Below are positions 52,887 through 61,478 of a DNA stretch of 64,000 nucleotides, in pieces. Below the pieces are notes generated by a model that worked only from the letters and a program-made list of their open reading frames with translations, was not told the DNA's origin and ran no database searches. A program made the position numbers and the translations under genes. The stretch is taken from positions 62,001 through 126,000 of the forward strand of contig CAVBQS010000053.1 of NCBI GenBank assembly GCA_963597615.1, given 5' to 3'. Source of the stretch: CAKRJP01 sp963597615 (GTDB lineage: Bacteria > Bacillota > Clostridia > Lachnospirales > Lachnospiraceae). Each line of letters starts with the position of its first letter. Within the stretch, counting starts at the first letter, position 1.

Positions 52887-53258
52887 ATGAGGAAAGACAA
52901 TTATGAAGAAATGGAATGCTGCGAATCTAAGGAGATTCACCAGGATCTTCTAAAAATCGTAGGGGAGAATATGCCTCAGGAAGAAGAGCTTTACGACTTG
53001 GCAGAGCTTTTTAAGGTTTTTGGAGATTCCACAAGGATTCGGATTTTATTTGTATTATTTGAGGCAGAGGTGTGTGTGTGTGACTTGGCAGAGACCTTGA
53101 ATATGACCCAGTCGGCAGTGTCTCATCAGCTTCGTATTCTAAAGCAAAATAAGCTGGTGAAAAGCAGAAGAGAAGGTAAGTCCGTATTTTACTCCTTAGC
53201 AGACGACCACGTTGGCAGGATCATTGATCAGGGAAGAGAACACATTGAAGAGGATTAA
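52887..53258 (+). CDS. ArsR/SmtB metal-sensing repressor
   Basis: 123 aa winged HTH repressor (VFGDSTRIRILFVLF; DLAETLNMTQSAVSHQLRIL). Two possible metal sites: alpha3N, with a Cys pair (ECC, residues 10-12) near the N-terminus and CVC near 62-64 in the DNA-recognition helix region, and alpha5, with D-x-H ... H-x-x-E in DDHVGRIIDQGREHIEE at the C-terminus. Having both is the CadC/ZiaR-like set and fits Cd/Zn/Pb sensing. AAAGGAGG-like site upstream of ATG 52887 is inferred from the AGGAGG-type context around 52875. Derepresses its own operon through the site at 50614. Confidence 0.9.
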   Translation: MRKDNYEEMECCESKEIHQDLLKIVGENMPQEEELYDLAELFKVFGDSTRIRILFVLFEAEVCVCDLAETLNMTQSAVSHQLRILKQNKLVKSRREGKSVFYSLADDHVGRIIDQGREHIEED

Positions 53259-53324
53259 GCACAAAGGTTTTGCTGGCTAGACCCTATTTTGAAAGAAATG
53301 ATGGAAAAATATAGTTAATAATGT

Positions 53325-53330
53325 TATAGT
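53325..53330 (+). promoter_or_regulatory. Extended -10 promoter upstream of asnB
   Basis: TATAGT with TGT in front (53322-53330); no good -35 at 17 nt. Confidence 0.45.
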
Positions 53331-53338
53331 ATAGAGAG

Positions 53339-53429
53339 ATGAGCGGTTGCTCATGACTTTAGAAAGTCAACATGAATCAAAAAGAGGATGCTCCTGATTG
53401 TCGGCGAAGGCAAGAAGAGGTCCTCTTTT
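53339..53429 (+). promoter_or_regulatory. asnB leader: two small hairpins and a long hairpin
   Basis: ATGAGC-GGTT-GCTCAT (53339-53354), then GACTT-TAGA-AAGTC (53355-53368), then a 9-bp stem AAAAGAGGA (53380-53388) / TCCTCTTTT (53421-53429) enclosing an inner TTGTC / GGCAA hairpin and followed by a T-rich stretch. A 32-codon ORF (53372-53470) runs through this region and ends 2 nt before asnB, without a ribosome binding site. The tandem small hairpins before a terminator-like stem recall the glnA leader. Confidence 0.5.
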
Positions 53430-53472
53430 ATACATTTTTTGCCAGCAATAAATGGGATATAGGGAGATAATT

Positions 53473-55347
53473 ATGTGTGGAATATGTGGATTTGTAGGTA
53501 ACAAATACTCAAAAGAAGAAAAAGAAGTGATTTTAAAAAATATGATGACTGCCATGCATCATCGTGGACCGGACTCAGAAGGTGTATTTGCCACAGACGA
53601 GGCAGGACTTGGATTTGTAAGACTTAGTATCATTGACTTAGCAGACGGTGCTCAGCCAATGTATAATGAGGACAAGAACCTGGCTCTTGTATTTAATGGG
53701 GAGATTTATAACTATAGAAGCTTGAAGAACGATCTTTTGGATAAGGGGCATACCTTTGTTAATAAGTCAGATTCAGAGACCCTGCTTCACGGATACGAAA
53801 GCTACGGAAAAGACCTTGTAAACAAACTTCGTGGAATGTTTGGTTTTGCTATTTGGAATCAGGCAGAGAAGTCTCTTTTTGCAGCCAGAGATTTCTTTGG
53901 AATCAAGCCATTCTATTACACCATTGTAGACGATAACTTTGTATTTGCATCAGAGATTAAATGCCTCTTAGAGTTTCCTGGATTTAAGCGTGAGGTGAAT
54001 GAGGCTGCTTTGGAAGAGTACTTGTCCTTCCAGTACTCTGCTTTGGAGGAGACCCTTTTTAAGGGGGTTTATCGCCTGCTTCCAGGACATTATCTTACCT
54101 ACAAGGATGGGAAGCTTGATATTACAAAGTATTTTGATCCAATGCTTACACCAAAGAATATGGGAGATGATGAGCAGATCGTAGACCGTATTGAGCGGGT
54201 TATGAAGGATTCTGTAGAACATCATATGATCGCAGATGTTGAGGTTGGAGCTTTCCTTTCTGGTGGTGTGGATTCTAGCTACATCGCAGCAGAATTTTCA
54301 GGAAACAAGGCCTTTACTGTTGGTTTCTTAGATGAAAAGAACCACTACAGCGAGATTAGCTATGCAAAGGATTTGGCTAAGGAGCTGGGATTAGAGCATC
54401 ATACAAAGATTATTGGCAAGGAAGAATACTGGAATGCTATTCCAAAGATTATGTGGCATTTAGATGAGCCTAGCGGAGATGCTTCAGCCATCGCCCTGTA
54501 TTTTGTGGCTCAGGAGGCTGCAAAGTATGTAAAGGTAGTTACCTCGGGAGAGGGTTCTGATGAGCTCTTTGGAGGATATACCATTTACCATGAGCCTATG
54601 TCATTAAAGTATTATACCTGGCTTCCAAAGGGCCTTCGTAAGGGGATTGGTAAGTTTGCAAAGAAGCTTCCGGATGTTAAGGGAAAGAGCTTCCTGATCC
54701 GTGGTTCTAAGGATGTGGAAGAGCGTTTTATCGGAAATGCCAATATCTTTACCAATAAAGAGCGCAAGAAACTTATGAAGCATAGAACCTCTGCACCTTC
54801 TACAGAGAAGCTGGTAGAGCCAATCTATCAGAGAGCTGAGAAGTTGGATGATATGAACAAGATGCAGTATATCGATCTTAACTGCTGGCTGCCTGGAGAT
54901 ATTCTCCAGAAGGCTGATCGTATGAGTATGGCACATAGCTTGGAGCTTCGTGTTCCATTCCTAGATAAGGAAGTGTTTAAGCTTGCAAAATGCCTACCTA
55001 CAGGAGCTAAGATTCGTGGAAACCAGACCAAGTATTTGTTCCGCAAGGCTTCTGAGCGTGTGCTTCCAGAGGTGACTGCAGAGCGTAAGAAACTTGGATT
55101 CCCAGTACCGATTCGTGTATGGATTAAGGAAGATCCATGGTATGGGGAAATCAAGGACCTCTTTACAGGAGAGGCAGCAGAGAAATTCTTTAATACAAAG
55201 GTACTTGTGGATCTGTTAGAAGAGCACAAGGCAGACAAGAAGGATAACAGCAGAAAGATTTGGACTGTTTTCTCATTCTTGACTTGGTATAAAGTATTTT
55301 TTGAAGATGGCTTAAAAGACAAGACATCTGATCAGAAGACTGCATAA
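53473..55347 (+). CDS. asnB: Asparagine synthetase B, glutamine-hydrolysing
   Basis: 624 aa. N-terminal nucleophile glutaminase (MCGICGF; Cys2 exposed after Met removal) and C-terminal synthetase with PP-loop SGGVDSSYIAAEF near 262. Amidates aspartate using glutamine. Start at ATG 53473 with AGGGAGA 6 nt upstream, required to place the Cys at position 2. Regulation possibly through the leader described above. Confidence 0.96.
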   Translation: MCGICGFVGNKYSKEEKEVILKNMMTAMHHRGPDSEGVFATDEAGLGFVRLSIIDLADGAQPMYNEDKNLALVFNGEIYNYRSLKNDLLDKGHTFVNKSDSETLLHGYESYGKDLVNKLRGMFGFAIWNQAEKSLFAARDFFGIKPFYYTIVDDNFVFASEIKCLLEFPGFKREVNEAALEEYLSFQYSALEETLFKGVYRLLPGHYLTYKDGKLDITKYFDPMLTPKNMGDDEQIVDRIERVMKDSVEHHMIADVEVGAFLSGGVDSSYIAAEFSGNKAFTVGFLDEKNHYSEISYAKDLAKELGLEHHTKIIGKEEYWNAIPKIMWHLDEPSGDASAIALYFVAQEAAKYVKVVTSGEGSDELFGGYTIYHEPMSLKYYTWLPKGLRKGIGKFAKKLPDVKGKSFLIRGSKDVEERFIGNANIFTNKERKKLMKHRTSAPSTEKLVEPIYQRAEKLDDMNKMQYIDLNCWLPGDILQKADRMSMAHSLELRVPFLDKEVFKLAKCLPTGAKIRGNQTKYLFRKASERVLPEVTAERKKLGFPVPIRVWIKEDPWYGEIKDLFTGEAAEKFFNTKVLVDLLEEHKADKKDNSRKIWTVFSFLTWYKVFFEDGLKDKTSDQKTA

Positions 55348-55372
55348 TAAACAAAATACAAGTAAGTGTTCT

Positions 55373-55443
55373 ATAAGAGCCCTGGGATTTGTAATTTAGG
55401 TCTCAAACCTAAATTACAAATCCCAGGGCTCTTATGTTTTTTT
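55373..55443. terminator. Very long perfect inverted repeat / terminator after asnB
   Basis: 29-bp perfect stem, 55373-55401 pairing with 55407-55435, loop CTCAA, followed by a T-run (TTTTTTT after one G). Stems of 10-15 bp are normal; this one is double that. Confidence 0.85.
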
Positions 55444-55666
55444 ATGGGTACATAAACAGAAGCTATGTATATAATCGCATACATGAAAAAAAGAGGGAAT
55501 ATATTGTGTTATTATACAAAAAGAGAAGCTGATATCTGGAAGATGTTTAAAACTTGCACAAAAATTTACACAAAATAAGCGGGTAAAATTTGTGGGAAGT
55601 TACTAGAAAGATATCAGCAGTTAGAAACCATTGAGAGTAAGGCTAGGCTATGGGGAGGAATTTTGT
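55444..55666 (+). other. AT-rich gap before the FUSC gene
   Basis: A TATAAT at 55470-55475 with a poor -35 could be the promoter. No ORF, hairpin or known motif seen otherwise. A near-duplicate AGATATC/GATATCT pair (55532, 55612) frames the segment GAAGCTGATATCT ... AGATATCAGC, an 8-nt inverted pair of unknown meaning. Confidence 0.4.
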
Positions 55667-56374
55667 ATGGGACCGCAGCAAGTATTAGACCAGGCAGAGA
55701 TTGAAAATAAGTGGAAATTGACACCTTTTCGAGTATTTAAAATGCCGCAATTAACGGAACGAATGTGGAGGACAGCACTGGCCGTGTCTATAACAGTCCT
55801 AATCTATAAATTTCTTCTTGGGGACAGGAATCCTTGCTTTGCCCTAATCGGAGCTGTATATGGGGTGGGAAGCCAGTTTGAGGAAGGTTTTCACAACGGG
55901 GTGAATCGTTTCATAGGAACCTTTGTGGGAGGCCTTATGGTAATTCCCTTTTATGGCTTATGTAACAGCCAGCCCTTTGGCGTGCCGGATTTTGTTTGGT
56001 TGATCTTGGGGCTTTGTATGGTATTATGGCTTAATTTGACCTTGGGAGCTGATTCGGCTATCCAACCGGGAACTGTGGTTTATTTTGTGGTAATGTTTAC
56101 CATTGGAAAAGAAAACGTAGTATCTTACACCATTTCCAGAATTTTAGATACAGGAGGCGGTGTGCTGGTATCTCTTGCTTTAACAGTTTTACTGCCATCT
56201 GAGCACGATAAGAAAAAAGGTCTGACTGTCTTGACTACGGGAAAAGCGGTGATTCATTCCTTTAAGTCTTATATGCATAAAAATAAAACTTTCCGAGAAA
56301 ATGAAATCAAAAACTTTGGATCAAAGAAATTTGGGAAAAAGAAGTCTAAAGGCCAGCCTTTAGACGGAAAATAA
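55667..56374 (+). CDS. FUSC / aromatic acid exporter family membrane protein
   Basis: 235 aa. Four to five membrane segments between residues 38 and 180 and a basic, soluble C-terminus (KKFGKKKSKGQP). The pattern GxxNPxFALIGAVYGVG, FxNRFIGTFVGGLM and GTVVYFVVMF matches FUSC/ArAE proteins, which export aromatic or toxic weak acids; this is a half-size protein. GGGGAGG 8 nt upstream. Substrate unknown. Confidence 0.82.
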   Translation: MGPQQVLDQAEIENKWKLTPFRVFKMPQLTERMWRTALAVSITVLIYKFLLGDRNPCFALIGAVYGVGSQFEEGFHNGVNRFIGTFVGGLMVIPFYGLCNSQPFGVPDFVWLILGLCMVLWLNLTLGADSAIQPGTVVYFVVMFTIGKENVVSYTISRILDTGGGVLVSLALTVLLPSEHDKKKGLTVLTTGKAVIHSFKSYMHKNKTFRENEIKNFGSKKFGKKKSKGQPLDGK

Positions 56375-56412
56375 GTTGACAAGTTTTTATTTTTTCTTAG
56401 TCCTTAGTCCTG

Positions 56413-56441
56413 TTGTCTTTTGAAATTTAATTGACTATAAT
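56413..56441 (+). promoter_or_regulatory. lysC promoter
   Basis: TTGTCT, 17-nt spacer, TATAAT. No lysine riboswitch fits in the 35 nt left before the start codon. Confidence 0.75.
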
Positions 56442-56475
56442 AAAATTATCATCCAACAGGAGAGGAAAAGAAAAT

Positions 56476-57678
56476 ATGTTAACAGTAATGAAATTTGGCG
56501 GAAGCTCCGTAGCCAATCTTGAACGCATTCGAAATGTGGCCAAACGCTGTATTGAGAAGCAAAAGGCTGGAAGTCAAGTGGTAGTGGTGCTATCTGCCAT
56601 GGGGAAAACCACAGATTCTCTTATTGCACAGGCAAAAGAAATCTGTGAACAGCCATCCAGACGTGAGATGGACATGCTCTTGTCCACAGGAGAACAGGTG
56701 TCGGTATCCTTAATGGCCATGACCATGATTTCTATGGGGGTCAGTGCCATTTCTCTCAATGCCTGGCAAGTTCCTATGTACACCACATCGGAGTATCAGG
56801 ATGCAAAATTTAAGCGGATTCACAGGGAGCGAATTCAAAAAGAACTGGACGCTAATAAGATTGTCATAGTAACGGGTTTTCAGGGAATCAATAAGTATGA
56901 CGATATTACCACTTTAGGCCGTGGAGGATCCGATACTACGGCAGTGGCTTTGGCGGCAGAGCTTCGGGCAGATGTCTGTGAGATTTATACAGACGTAGAC
57001 GGAGTTTATACTGCAGACCCCCGAGTAGTTCCTGATGCAAGAAAGATGGAAGAAGTGACCTATGATGAGATGTTAGAGATGGCATCCTTAGGGGCGAAAG
57101 TACTTCATAGCAGATGTGTGGAAATTGCAAAAAAATACGGGGTGGAGCTTTTGGTATGCTCTAGCTTAAACCGCAATACAGGAACATTGGTAAAGGAGAA
57201 AACAAAGATGGAGAAAATGTTGATCAGCGGGGTTGCTGCGGATAAAAATGTGGCCAAGATCCGTGTGGCAGGTCTTAATAATGATCCGGATAGTACCTTC
57301 AAGTTTTTAAATCTCTTAGATAAGAATCATTTAAATATTGATGTTATGATACAGTCCTTAGGAAAAGACGGGACCAAGTCCTTGTCCTTTACAGTGGCTA
57401 AGACAGATCTTTTAAGAACCATAGATCTTTTAAATGAGAATCAGGAGCTGCTGGGAATTAAGAAATTAGACTATGATGAGAAGGTGGCTAAGGTGTCTGT
57501 GATCGGTGCCGGAATTCGCTCTCATTCAGGAGTAGCAGCAAAAATGTTTGGGGCTCTGGCCAGTGCAGGAATCAATACAGAGATGGTTACCACCTCGGAG
57601 ATTCGTATTACAGTTCTTATAAACGAAGCCTATTGCGATCAGGCAATGAAGGCAATTCATGAGACGTTTTTAGAGTAA
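56476..57678 (+). CDS. lysC: Aspartokinase
   Basis: 400 aa, single-function. KFGGSSVAN near residue 6, TLGRGGSDTTAVALAA for the aspartate and ATP sites, then two C-terminal ACT domains (AAKIRVAGLNN-like segment and KVSVIGAGIRSHSGVAAKMF). First step to lysine, threonine and methionine. Start at ATG 56476 with CAGGAGAGG upstream. No other aspartate-pathway gene is next to it. Confidence 0.94.
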   Translation: MLTVMKFGGSSVANLERIRNVAKRCIEKQKAGSQVVVVLSAMGKTTDSLIAQAKEICEQPSRREMDMLLSTGEQVSVSLMAMTMISMGVSAISLNAWQVPMYTTSEYQDAKFKRIHRERIQKELDANKIVIVTGFQGINKYDDITTLGRGGSDTTAVALAAELRADVCEIYTDVDGVYTADPRVVPDARKMEEVTYDEMLEMASLGAKVLHSRCVEIAKKYGVELLVCSSLNRNTGTLVKEKTKMEKMLISGVAADKNVAKIRVAGLNNDPDSTFKFLNLLDKNHLNIDVMIQSLGKDGTKSLSFTVAKTDLLRTIDLLNENQELLGIKKLDYDEKVAKVSVIGAGIRSHSGVAAKMFGALASAGINTEMVTTSEIRITVLINEAYCDQAMKAIHETFLE

Positions 57679-57695
57679 GAATAGGGAGACAGGGT

Positions 57696-57729
57696 AAAAG
57701 GGTTGGCATTTTGTTGCCAACCCTTTTTT
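57696..57729 (+). terminator. Terminator after lysC
   Basis: 13-bp stem AAAAGGGTTGGCA / TGCCAACCCTTTT, six-nt loop, T-run. Confidence 0.9.
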
Positions 57730-57993
57730 GAGGAAAAGATTTATGTTAAACATTATAAAAAATGGAATTGTTTGGTGAAGCTCAGCAATTATGCCGACCT
57801 ATGTGTTCTTCAACACAACTGCCGTCTTCTGTATTTGATGTTTATAGTATACGAAGAAAATATGACAAGGATGTGACAGGCAAGAAAAGACTTTATGAAG
57901 TATCTTAAGAAAAACGGAAGAATAAATAAAGGGGTAGAAAGAATTATAGAATATGGTTAATTTCAAAGCTTATATATAAATATGCAGATATAC
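57730..57993. other. Non-coding gap between lysC and tRNA-Arg
   Basis: AT-rich, no ORF with a ribosome binding site, no T-box, no convincing hairpin. Confidence 0.5.
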
Positions 57994-58025
57994 AAAAAAG
58001 CAACCGACAATGTCGATTGCTTTTT
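57994..58025 (-). terminator. Terminator of tRNA-Arg
   Basis: On the minus strand an 11-bp stem AGCAATCGACA / TGTCGGTTGCT (one G-T) followed by six Ts. Confidence 0.82.
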
Positions 58026-58027
58026 GA

Positions 58028-58101
58028 CGTGGGCGAGAGGATTCGAACCCCCGACCTTTTGGTCCGTAGCCAAACGCTCTATCCAGCTGAGCTACGCCCA
58101 C
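58028..58101 (-). tRNA. tRNA-Arg (anticodon ACG)
   Basis: 74 nt on the minus strand. Acceptor GTGGGCG / CGCCCAC, anticodon stem TTTGG / CCAAA around CTACGGA, anticodon ACG, T-arm with GGGGTTCGAATCC. Discriminator G, CCA not encoded. Confidence 0.94.
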
Positions 58102-58134
58102 ATTTTATGTTGTTTATGCTTCACAACAAAAATT

Positions 58135-58163
58135 ATTATAGTGGAATAAAGCTTGTTTGTCAA
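58135..58163 (-). promoter_or_regulatory. Promoter of tRNA-Arg
   Basis: Minus-strand consensus TTGACA, 17-nt spacer, TATAAT, 33 nt before the tRNA. Confidence 0.85.
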
Positions 58164-58228
58164 CAGAAAAATATAAATTTTTTACAGTTAAACAATAAAA
58201 ATGGAATTTCCTCCGGATGCCTGTTTTC

Positions 58229-58257
58229 TTGACAACAAAAATTTAAATAATTATAAT
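58229..58257 (+). promoter_or_regulatory. Promoter for the RluA-family gene
   Basis: Consensus TTGACA, 17-nt spacer, TATAAT. Transcription would start near 58264, which rules out the upstream ATG at 58201 as translation start. Confidence 0.85.
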
Positions 58258-58293
58258 TTGAAAAGACTTAATTTAGATTGCAATGTGAGAAAA

Positions 58294-59184
58294 ATGGAAA
58301 GAATTTTAGATTATGAAATTACAGAAGAATATGAGGGCTTAAAGATTAGTCAGTTTCTTACCCGCCAAGGCTTTTCTTTGCAAAATATGACCTTGCTTAA
58401 GAAAATGCCAGAGAATACTATGCTGAATGGAAAGTTTGTTCATCTAAAAGAAACCGTGACCAGAGGGGATCATTTGCGGATTCATATTCGGGAGCAGGAA
58501 AGTTCGAAAAAAATTCCGCCGGTGAAGCTACCCTTGGATATTATTTACGAGGATCAGGATATTTTGGTGATTAATAAGCCTGCCGGGATGCCAATTCACC
58601 CTTCCCAGAATAATTATGAGAATTCTATGGCAAACGCCTTGGCCTGGTATTTTAAAGAGAAGGGGCAGGCTTTTGTATTTCGCTGTGCAAACCGTTTAGA
58701 CAGGGATACCTCTGGCCTTACCATTGTGTCCAAACATATGCTTAGTGGAAACCGGATTTCTACCATGACGGCAAATAGACAGATTCACCGGGAATATCTG
58801 GCTATTTCCAGAGGTAGCATAAATCCAAAAGAAGGTGTGATTGCCGCTCCTTTAGGTCGTAAGGGTACTTCTATCATTGAGCGGGAAGTAAATTTTCAGA
58901 CAGGAGAGAGGGCCCTTACCCACTATCAGCTGGTGGAGGAAAGAAATGGTCATAGTCTGGTGCGCCTAGTTTTGGAAACTGGGAGAACCCATCAGATTCG
59001 GGTGCATTTAAAATATTTGGGCTTTCCATTAGTGGGAGATTATTTGTACAATCCGGATATGGAATACATTAATCGTCAGGCCCTTCATGCTTATAGGTTG
59101 ACCTTTATTCATCCGGTGACGGGGGAAAATATGGAATTTACCGTGCCTTTGCCGGAGGATATGAGAAGGATTTTGTATCCTTAA
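58294..59184 (+). CDS. Pseudouridine synthase, RluA family
   Basis: 296 aa. S4-like N-terminal part (GLKISQFLTRQGFS), catalytic motif NRLDRDTSGLTIV with the essential Asp near residue 143, and GRTHQIRVHLKYLGFPLVGD. Target uridine not predictable; RluD-like and RluC-like enzymes share these motifs. The start at 58294 is set by the promoter 58229-58257; ribosome binding is weak (TGAGAAAA). Confidence 0.9.
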   Translation: MERILDYEITEEYEGLKISQFLTRQGFSLQNMTLLKKMPENTMLNGKFVHLKETVTRGDHLRIHIREQESSKKIPPVKLPLDIIYEDQDILVINKPAGMPIHPSQNNYENSMANALAWYFKEKGQAFVFRCANRLDRDTSGLTIVSKHMLSGNRISTMTANRQIHREYLAISRGSINPKEGVIAAPLGRKGTSIIEREVNFQTGERALTHYQLVEERNGHSLVRLVLETGRTHQIRVHLKYLGFPLVGDYLYNPDMEYINRQALHAYRLTFIHPVTGENMEFTVPLPEDMRRILYP

Positions 59185-59222
59185 AAAGTAAAGTTGAAAC
59201 ATGCATTTGTTTTAGGGAGTTT

Positions 59223-59270
59223 AAAGGAGTGTCTTGTGAAAAAGACACTCCTTTGTGCATGTTTTACAAG
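59223..59270 (+). terminator. Terminator after the RluA-family gene
   Basis: 13-bp stem AAAGGAGTGTCTT / AAGACACTCCTTT, extended by an outer AAACATGC / GCATGTTT pairing (left part near 59197). The T-run is imperfect. Confidence 0.7.
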
Positions 59271-59549
59271 ATTTTTTGATTTTTAAAAATAGGCTTGAAT
59301 TATTGACATAAGATGATTATTATAAGATTCACTTACCAATTCCGGTAAAATCACAGGAATTATATTTCTTTTAAATCCCACGGCTTTTTTAAACCGTGGG
59401 GATATAACTTGTTACAGAAGTTTTCGGGGGATTACTTCTTGGCAGAATGTTCAGTTTGTCGATATCCGACTTTTTTTCTAAGTAAACATAAGTAAATATA
59501 GAGCAAATCAATAAGTGCATGAATTCTATTGAAAAGAAAGGGGTGCAGT
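59271..59549 (+). promoter_or_regulatory. Leader region of the pseudokinase gene
   Basis: Holds a possible promoter (TTGAAT, 17-nt spacer, TATTAT, 59295-59323), and a hairpin TCCCACGG / CCGTGGGGA (59376-59402, one bulge) without T-run after it. No known riboswitch recognised. No ORF. Confidence 0.45.
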
Positions 59550-61406
59550 ATGGAAAAAAATGAAGGATTTGATGTCTTGCGGTTGATTGAACATGGGAAT
59601 ATTTGCTATGTCAGTTCTGAGTATCTGCCGGGAAAACTCTTGGTTTACTGGCTAAAGGAAGGGAAAACTCTAAAAAAAGAGGATTTATTTTGCTGGGTGC
59701 GAGATATGACAAAGGACTTAATGCGAATTTATCGCTGCCAGGGAAGTCATGGGTACGGGTTTGTGAATCCTTATTGCATTTTGATTTCGGAGGATAGCCG
59801 CTTGTATTATTTGGATATGGAGGCCAAGTCCAATGAGAAAATTTTAAGGCAGCTTAGCAAAGACCCAGTCATTCGCCATTATTTTCTCCCAGAGGAAGCT
59901 ATTGATAGCAGACAGAGAAATTTAAAGGAAGAACTCTATGGAATGGGGAAGACTTTGCAGTATATTTTGTCAGTGGCCTATATACGTCCGGAGCTTACAA
60001 AAAAGGAAGAGCGGAAGTTAAAAAAATTCATTTCCAGATGTGTCAATGAGACAGGAAAGACGGAGATTCAGGACCCTTCTAAGCTTCTCCAATATCTGCC
60101 GGAGCCGGAACATATTAGAGAAGGGGCTGGGGCTAGAAAAAACGTAAAATTGGTTGCTAAAGTGGGGTTTGCTATGGTTTTGCTGGTGATAGCTGTTGGA
60201 GTTAAAAATTTGGCCTTTAAAGGAGACGTTTCTTTAGCGGCTAAGGACGAGACTAAACAGGAAAAAAACTTGTCTGAAAAGGAGAGTGATAGTGAAAACA
60301 AAGCACAAAACCTTGAGGAAAATTTAGAGGAGCTTTCAAAGACGGAAGATAATTTCGAGGAAAAAGAGGCCTTATTAGAGAAATCAGCTACTACGGTAAT
60401 GAAACTTGCCCTTAATTATTTTTTGGAGTTAGATGATTCGGGAAAGGCTCTAAATGTCCTGGAAGAAAACTTGGAAGAATTGAATTTGCAAGTAGAATTA
60501 CAAGAGAATTTAGAAGAAGAGCAAGAAAATATAAAGAATGATTTTGAAGAAATAAAGACAGATCAGGGAGTGACTAAGGAGATGAAAGCCTTAGTTTGTA
60601 TCATAAAAGCCTGCAGCAATCCAGAAGAAGAACTATCGGATGAGGAAGATTTTAACCTGATGGAAAAGTCGTTAGAAGTAATAAAGGCTGACCAGGGAAG
60701 GGTGAAAAATACAGACAAAGCTTGGTGTTTGGTAAGAGGTTATGGCCTTCTGGCAGAAAAAAGAAAGGCCTGGGAAGAGAAGAATCATGAGGCAGAAAAA
60801 AAATCAGAGTATGCTGACTTAGTTATTTCTACAGGAGAAAAATATCTCAAAGAAATAGGAATTCCTTTCCCGACAGAAACTATCCCGGGTGTAAATGTGG
60901 ACCTTTTGGAGGAAGAAGGGGATAACAAAGAGGATGAGCAAATGAATCGTGATAGTAAAGAGAATAAAGACGATGATGCAGATTTAGAAGTTTCAGAAAA
61001 GACCGTAAAAGAAATAAAGGAGACTATGGCGACGGCCTATGGGATAAAAGGGAATTTACAGGTGGCAATTGAAGAATGGCAGGCCCTTCTTGATGAGTCT
61101 ACAGGATGGGGAGAGCGAGAAAAAATCTATCTTAAGATGGAGGAGTTGTATGAAGGGGATGGGCAGACAGATCAAGCCATAAATACCTGCCTGCAAGGCC
61201 TTGAGGACTGTTATGAATCTTGGTCTCTTAGAAAGATCCATATTCGTCTATTGTGCAGTGATAAGGGAATGGACCGAGCAATTTGTGCTGAGACTATTAA
61301 GAATTATTTAAGCCAATATCCTGACCTTAAAGAGGATGAGGAATTTAAAGAATTGCAAAAACAATATGAAATAAAGATAGAAGGAGAAGGGGTTACTGTA
61401 AAATGA
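59550..61406 (+). CDS. Pseudokinase-like membrane protein with coiled coil and TPR-like C-terminus
   Basis: 618 aa. Residues 1-190 look like a shortened protein-kinase fold: SHGYGFVNPYCILISEDSR resembles the catalytic loop (HRDxxxxN) without the catalytic Asp, and YLDME the DFG region; the ATP-binding Lys and Gly loop are not seen. One membrane helix at 199-217, then a Glu/Lys-rich coil and helical repeats to the end. This order (pseudokinase, TM, helical part) is that of EssB/YukC of type VII secretion and of related Lachnospiraceae proteins. No ess genes are nearby. AAAGGGG 7 nt upstream. Confidence 0.72.
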   Translation: MEKNEGFDVLRLIEHGNICYVSSEYLPGKLLVYWLKEGKTLKKEDLFCWVRDMTKDLMRIYRCQGSHGYGFVNPYCILISEDSRLYYLDMEAKSNEKILRQLSKDPVIRHYFLPEEAIDSRQRNLKEELYGMGKTLQYILSVAYIRPELTKKEERKLKKFISRCVNETGKTEIQDPSKLLQYLPEPEHIREGAGARKNVKLVAKVGFAMVLLVIAVGVKNLAFKGDVSLAAKDETKQEKNLSEKESDSENKAQNLEENLEELSKTEDNFEEKEALLEKSATTVMKLALNYFLELDDSGKALNVLEENLEELNLQVELQENLEEEQENIKNDFEEIKTDQGVTKEMKALVCIIKACSNPEEELSDEEDFNLMEKSLEVIKADQGRVKNTDKAWCLVRGYGLLAEKRKAWEEKNHEAEKKSEYADLVISTGEKYLKEIGIPFPTETIPGVNVDLLEEEGDNKEDEQMNRDSKENKDDDADLEVSEKTVKEIKETMATAYGIKGNLQVAIEEWQALLDESTGWGEREKIYLKMEELYEGDGQTDQAINTCLQGLEDCYESWSLRKIHIRLLCSDKGMDRAICAETIKNYLSQYPDLKEDEEFKELQKQYEIKIEGEGVTVK

Positions 61407-61414
61407 GAAATAAC

Positions 61415-61457
61415 AAAAGAATAGACAGCCTGTATAGCATAAAACTTACAGGCTGTC
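61415..61457 (-). terminator. Terminator of the TRAP transporter operon
   Basis: Perfect 11-bp stem GACAGCCTGTA / TACAGGCTGTC, 12-nt loop; on the minus strand it is followed by TATTCTTTTG. Confidence 0.78.
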
Positions 61458-61478
61458 AAAAGGCTTATTTAAAAGAAT

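Noticed and set aside
53372..53470. 32-codon ORF before asnB as a real leader peptide gene
   Set aside because: No ribosome binding site and no run of regulatory codons; mentioned only within the leader finding.
56442..56475. Lysine riboswitch before lysC
   Set aside because: Only about 30 nt separate the promoter from the start codon; no room for the element.
58201..58293. Longer start of the RluA-family protein
   Set aside because: A consensus promoter at 58229-58257 lies inside this stretch, so it would not be transcribed from that promoter.
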